Part shown: positions 9,105 through 12,572 of the stretch, one piece after another
Layout: every line of letters starts with the position of its first letter
Numbering within the stretch: position 1 is the first letter of the stretch
Assembly: GCA_028565635.1 (NCBI GenBank)
Contig: JAOXYB010044026.1
Location: 1-12,572, forward strand
Reading direction: 5' to 3'
DNA length: 12,572 bases
From: Phoronis ovalis
Lineage: Eukaryota; Phoronida; Phoronidae
Notes under the pieces: model-generated
Database searches by the model: none
What the model saw: only the letters and a program-made list of their open reading frames with translations
Told to the model about the DNA's origin: nothing
Position numbers and translations under genes: made by a program

Positions 9105-9530
9105 CAAAGCTGAACTTGACCTGCATTTTGACCGTATCACTATATGGCTGACTGGTGGTCATGTATATTCTCAAGTTATCTGTATCGTGAAAACTAATGG
9201 ATAGATAGACTATTGCAAGTCAAAGAATAAATATAGGTCTAGTTCAATTTTGAACAGAATGACTTCCAGTATGGTCAATTGGTGGTCATGTTTTTTGATG
9301 TAATCTGTGTATAATTATAACAAATCTAGAAAACTAATAGCTGAGACATTGTTGCAAGAGGTACATGTAAATACAGATCAAAATACAAGTCAAGTTTGAT
9401 TTTTTTCTGGGTCACTTCCAGTATGACCAACTGGCGGTCGCATTTACTCAGTTCTACCCATATCTTGAAACTGAGAAATAGAGAACATTGCAAATCAGCA
9501 CTTTACATGTGGCTGAATGGCCACCACATT
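9105..9530. repeat. Tandem array, left part: ~139-bp monomers
   Basis: Degenerate monomers are marked by GAAAACTAAT at 9189 and 9329 and by the related GAAACTGAGA at 9467, spacings of 140 and 138 bp. Each is accompanied by a 19-bp core related to ATGGCTGACTGGTGGTCAT: 9144-9162, 9271-9289, 9423-9441, and a poor copy near 9510. The phrase GACTTCCAGTATG or CACTTCCAGTATG precedes two of the cores. The copies are diverged by substitutions and small indels, which indicates an old array with no coding role. Confidence 0.75.
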
Positions 9531-9634
9531 TGCTACTATCATTATGCCTATCACTATGTATAGTGGATGGGCATATAGTTGTACTGTATGTGGTGTTGTG
9601 GTTGTTGTATGTGACCTTTTCTTTTTCTCGCTAT

Positions 9635-10960
9635 AACTGGCCATGTTTGTTATCGAGACTGCATGTTACATTGCGCCCAATTCGGGAAAAACCCAGCAAT
9701 GACTGGATGATTCGAAGGTGGATTCACAAAGCATATAGGTTGGTGGGCGTATTTGCCAGGTGACATTTCAAAATGACTTTGAGAAGTAGGTGAAATGCTG
9801 ATAAAAATCTGACTTTTTCGTTGTGCATAACACTTTCTTTGTCTGCTTCAGTTAACCTTTTCTACAGGGTAAATATAGATCATCTTTAATTTTGCTTGGA
9901 TCACTTTCAAGATGGCCACCTGACAGCCATTTTTGCTAGAGATGTTAGTTTGCAATAACAGGTTTAGTTTTTATCCGATCAGCTTTCTATTCGGTACAGG
10001 GCAAGTAAACATCAAAGTACAGAACAGGTATAATTTTGACCTGGATTACTTTCAGAACAGCCAATTGCCTCTTGAGAGGCATGTCACGTTGCGCCCATTT
10101 CATGAAAGACGATTCGAAGTTGGCCACAAAGGCAATAGGTTGGTGGGCGTATTAGGCTAGGTGACATTTGAAAATGACCTTCAGAAGTAGGTCAAAGGCC
10201 GATAAGAATCACATTTTTGGTTGTGCAAAACACTTTGTCTTGCAGTAACAGCTTCAGCTATTAAATGATCAGCTTTATTACAGAGTAAATACAGATCAAT
10301 GTGGAATGTTGACCTGGATGACTTCCAAGATGGCTGACTGGTGGCCATGTTCGTTCTCGAGATATTAAGTCACAATAACAGCTTGTTTTTATTCGATTTG
10401 CTTCATATTCGGTACAGGGCAAGCAAAGATCAAAATATAATTTTGATTTTTGTCATGTTGTTCCCATTTTGAGAAATCTGACTGGACGATTCAAAGGTGA
10501 ATATACGAAGTCCACAGGTTGGTGTGCATATTCGGCTAGATGACATTTTAAAATGACCTTGAGAAGTAGGTTAAATGCCAATACAAATCTTCCACATTTT
10601 TTGTTTGTGAGTAACACTTTCATTGTCTTGCAATACTGCTTCACTTTTATCTGATCAGCTTCATATTCGGTACAGGTCAAAGTACAGTTAAATTATAAGT
10701 TTAACATGGATCACTTTCAAAATGGACAAATTGCGGCCATTGTTGTTCTAGCAGTTGTACATCGCAATAACAGCTTCAGTATTTATCCAATGAGCTTCAT
10801 AGTTACTACAGAGTAAGTACAGATCAGATATAATTTTAACCAATACGGCCGACTAGCGACCATATTTGTTCCCGAGAGGGTACATCACACCACTTTCCAC
10901 AGAGACGAAACTTTCACTGGACGTGTATGATTCAGTACAGGGCAATATTGCTTTAAAACT
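9635..10960. repeat. Tandem array, right part: composite ~380-420 bp units
   Basis: A block containing AGGTTGGTGGGCGTATT recurs at 9737, 10137 and (degenerate) 10516, spacings of 400 and 379. TTGCGCCCA recurs at 9671 and 10089, with a worn third copy near 10458. Between these blocks lie ~133-bp monomers marked by ACAG(G/A)G(C/T)AA at 9864, 9996, 10280, 10414, 10672, 10807 and 10937, spaced 130-135 within pairs. Each monomer carries phrases such as AATAACAGCTTCAG, GATCAGCTTCATATTCGG and CACTTTCAAGATGGCC. The 19-bp core is seen at 9912-9930, 10330-10348, 10722-10740 and 10845-10863. The short open frames near 9488-9763, 9933-10160 and minus-strand 10453-10680 are repeat copies read as protein and are not genes. 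The array resembles the internal repeats of some non-autonomous molluscan mobile elements, but I cannot assign a family. Confidence 0.8.
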
Positions 10961-11136
10961 ATTCACAGTGATGGGCATCTGTCTGCAAAAGCAAATCTCT
11001 TGTTAAAACTGTCATAGACAATTTTTGTGATGATTGCACATCTGATGATCGTAACCTCTGGCCTTTCAAAAAAATTTAACATTTCCGCTTCTGACAGCAC
11101 AAGTAATGCATCTATAATCCAACATTTATAATCGAG
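10961..11136. other. Non-coding spacer after the tandem array
   Basis: This short unique-looking AT-rich stretch lies between the last array phrase (near 10937) and the GC-richer island. I see no repeat phrase, RNA gene or convincing reading frame on either strand. Confidence 0.5.
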
Positions 11137-11199
11137 ATGAACCATAAATTTTTCATTTACCACGGGTATATTTTTGGTAATCTTTATTTACGACAGGGT

Positions 11200-11216
11200 C
11201 AGGGTTTTTTACCCTG
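11200..11216. repeat. Perfect 6-bp hairpin with T5 loop
   Basis: CAGGGT at 11200-11205 and ACCCTG at 11211-11216 are exact inverted copies around five T residues. The flanks (GG two bases before, CC two bases after) could extend it with mismatches. It lies at the left of the GC-richer island and may be part of the end of a mobile element. Function is unknown. Confidence 0.6.
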
Positions 11217-11476
11217 GGCCACACACCCGTACCAACTTCTAATTTCTGTCAAGTACCCCCGGGCTTTCATCCCACCCTTGCCTTTGTGTTATGCCAGAAT
11301 ATTAATTCCTTGTCCGGTTATTTGCTCTGTGTTTATCATGGCTTTCAACAGAGGTTTAAAAAGGCCTCCACTTTACAGCGCGATCTGGCGGATTATGCCA
11401 CGTGGTTCGTTTCTATTGCCGATTTTTGCGATAGGTTGGAGGCCCAGGGTTGGAAGATTTATTGATTATGTTGAGG

Positions 11477-11482
11477 GTAAGT
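11477..11482 (+). other. Consensus-like 5' splice site
   Basis: GTAAGT preceded by GAGG matches the metazoan donor consensus. It closes the GC-richer island, so the island could be an exon or an exon-derived relic. No matching upstream acceptor with a good pyrimidine tract stands out at the left edge. A chance match is quite possible. Confidence 0.25.
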
Positions 11483-11504
11483 GAATCCGCAAGGTAGTGT
11501 TATC

Positions 11505-11568
11505 GATGAACTTTCAGACAAATGAACCTTCGGACCAATGAGCCTTTGGACCAATGAACCTTCGGACT
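11505..11568. repeat. 16-bp tandem repeat, four copies
   Basis: The unit AATGAACCTTCGGACC repeats at 11521-11536, 11537-11552 (AATGAGCCTTTGGACC) and 11553-11568 (last base T). A more diverged copy, GATGAACTTTCAGACA, is at 11505-11520. The period is exactly 16 with no gaps. A trailing fragment ending GCGGACC follows. Short TTCGGACC-type tandem repeats of this kind can sit at the ends of DNA transposons; membership in one is inference. Confidence 0.9.
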
Positions 11569-12220
11569 ATCAAGCGGACCCCGTTTTAACATGTGGTCCA
11601 TGTGCCTCTTGTTATAGTTCTTGTAAATCCTGATATCACAATCTTTATTTTTGTACAAATTATCGATTCCTAGTTTACTGGTACTAGAGGCTGACAGTGT
11701 ACATGTGCATGTCAAACCACGTGTCCATCTAATTACTTCCACGTGTCACTTGACCTCACCAATGTCATAAAGCGAACACCAGCTACCTTTCACTATCAAT
11801 ATTCTGTACCTGTTTGAACAGGAATTAACCATCATAAATTGGAATATGTACAGGATGAGTTTTCATATGCAAAGTACTGAATACTGCAACCAGATTACTG
11901 ATGAATGAAATAAACACTCAGAAAGGAGACTTGTGGATGTCTTTTTGCTGTAACTTAATTCTTGGCCTGCAAAATGTTTGTAGTCAAGTTCAAGCACTCT
12001 CAAGTTTATGATGGTTTTGTTCCACTGTGTAATCACTGTCAAAGTGAAATGTTGCTATGTATAAAGCCAATTTAATTCTACATCAAAATACATTTTACTG
12101 CAAAGAAAACAATGATGCACATATTCACCTCAGTTATATATTTCCATATTCACATGCAAAACAGGAAACCCAGTGGATGAAATCCTATAATAGTCCATAT
12201 GGAGGGGCTCTGTCATGAAG
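11569..12220. other. AT-rich non-coding DNA
   Basis: I see no gene, RNA or array here. AATAAA occurs at 11909-11914 on the plus strand without other evidence of a transcript end. The minus-strand open frame covering 11500-11742 is partly the 16-bp repeat read in reverse and is not a gene. Confidence 0.5.
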
Positions 12221-12505
12221 GTATGCTTTTTCACATTTTGTCCAGGAGATATGGAAAGGGATGTACTCCTTTATAGCATCCAAATCTAGGAAAGGGACAT
12301 GATTTTGTAGTTTAAATCATAATTCAATCTTAACAAATAACTGAAGAGCTGTATTTCTAGTTTAGTATATGAGAATGTCACACACTGATAAAAAAAACAA
12401 GGACTTTGAGCCAGCTCAATAAAAGTTTATGGATTTTGGGACTTGGTCAAGGAAGTCTAGGAAAAGGGTATACCTTCACATTTTCCAAGTCCAGGAAAGG
12501 GTCCA
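12221..12505. repeat. Degenerate direct repeat with AGGAAAGGG words
   Basis: A phrase of about 40 bp occurs twice, at 12221-12264 and 12468-12505. Both copies have GTAT(G/A)C, then TTCACATTTT, then TCCAGGA, then GGAAAGGG, and their starts are 247 bp apart. Between them, CTAGGAAAGGG (about 12285) and CTAGGAAAAGGG (about 12457) repeat the last part alone. The pattern suggests a worn tandem or nested repeat. Type unknown. Confidence 0.55.
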
Positions 12506-12572
12506 TCAAACAAAGGTCCCTCATGCAATTTTAATGGAAATCAACTTATGCACTGAATAGTTTATATAAATT

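Larger units (their letters stand above)
11181..11484 (+). pseudogene. GC-richer island with overlapping open frames; possible mobile-element relic
   Basis: Two plus-strand frames are open together here. One is open from 11181 to the TGA at 11463-11465 (94 codons, no good ATG). The other runs from ATG 11137 to the TGA at 11482-11484. The first looks more like a real protein near its end: LADYATWFVSIADFCDRLEA followed by QGWKIY has an amphipathic helical pattern unlike random translation. Just after its stop the second frame reads DYVEG, so a one-base frameshift near 11462 would join the two. The island then meets a sequence matching a 5' splice site, GG|GTAAGT at 11477-11482. It is clearly richer in G+C than its surroundings, including CCCCCGGG near 11256. 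I cannot name the family. Ancestry in a retroelement gag-like or recombinase gene, or a captured exon, is speculation, and a chance open frame in GC-richer DNA is not excluded. Confidence 0.3.

Noticed and set aside
9488-10160. Two plus-strand frames sharing HVTLRP and RLVG words
   Set aside because: The similarity comes from the ~400-bp tandem repeat. Copies are interrupted and shifted, with no start context or conserved domain.
10453-10680. Minus-strand 75-codon frame
   Set aside because: It lies wholly within the tandem array and does not stay open in the other copies.
9105-10960. CRISPR-like array
   Set aside because: The repeats are long, diverged and contiguous, with no short identical direct repeats or unique equal-length spacers, and the genome is eukaryotic.
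10963-11163. Minus-strand 66-codon frame next to the array
   Set aside because: Short, no recognisable domain, and length within chance expectation.

Overview
The window looks like a piece of an animal nuclear genome. It is AT-rich, has long non-coding stretches, simple-sequence DNA and degenerate tandem repeats, a textbook intron 3' splice site, and one very large uninterrupted coding exon. There are no bacterial operons, no Shine-Dalgarno spacing, and no RNA genes or CRISPR that I can see. A marine invertebrate, possibly a mollusc or other lophotrochozoan, is my guess from the repeat style; the sequence does not prove it.

Layout: 1-124 is a TG/TA microsatellite. 125-345 is a small cluster of hairpins and ~30-bp direct repeats around TGAAGC(G). 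346-1850 is AT-rich, gene-free DNA that ends in a good 3' splice site, so it is most simply read as intron. 1851-7926 is one large exon carrying a 2012-codon reading frame (ATG 1888, TAA 7924-7926). 7927-~9100 is AT-rich 3' UTR or flank with several candidate polyadenylation signals. ~9105-10960 is a decayed tandem array. Its ~130-140 bp monomers carry a near-palindromic 19-bp core, and its right part is organised into composite units of about 380-420 bp. 11137-11484 is a GC-richer island with two overlapping open frames, possibly a relic of a mobile element. 11505-11568 is a 16-bp tandem repeat. The rest is non-coding, with a degenerate repeat at 12221-12505.

The single convincing gene encodes a very large, mostly low-complexity, probably nuclear protein. 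It has an N-terminal CxCxxC cluster, a PLDLS motif (the CtBP corepressor-binding consensus), a Pro/Gln/Tyr-rich segment, a Lys-rich nuclear-localisation-like block, and an apparently folded C-terminal domain of about 240 residues that I do not recognise. A role as a transcriptional corepressor scaffold is inference from the motifs. The start is notable: all three frames entering from the splice site at 1850 are closed, so translation must begin inside this exon, and a six-codon upstream ORF ends on the first base of the main ATG.
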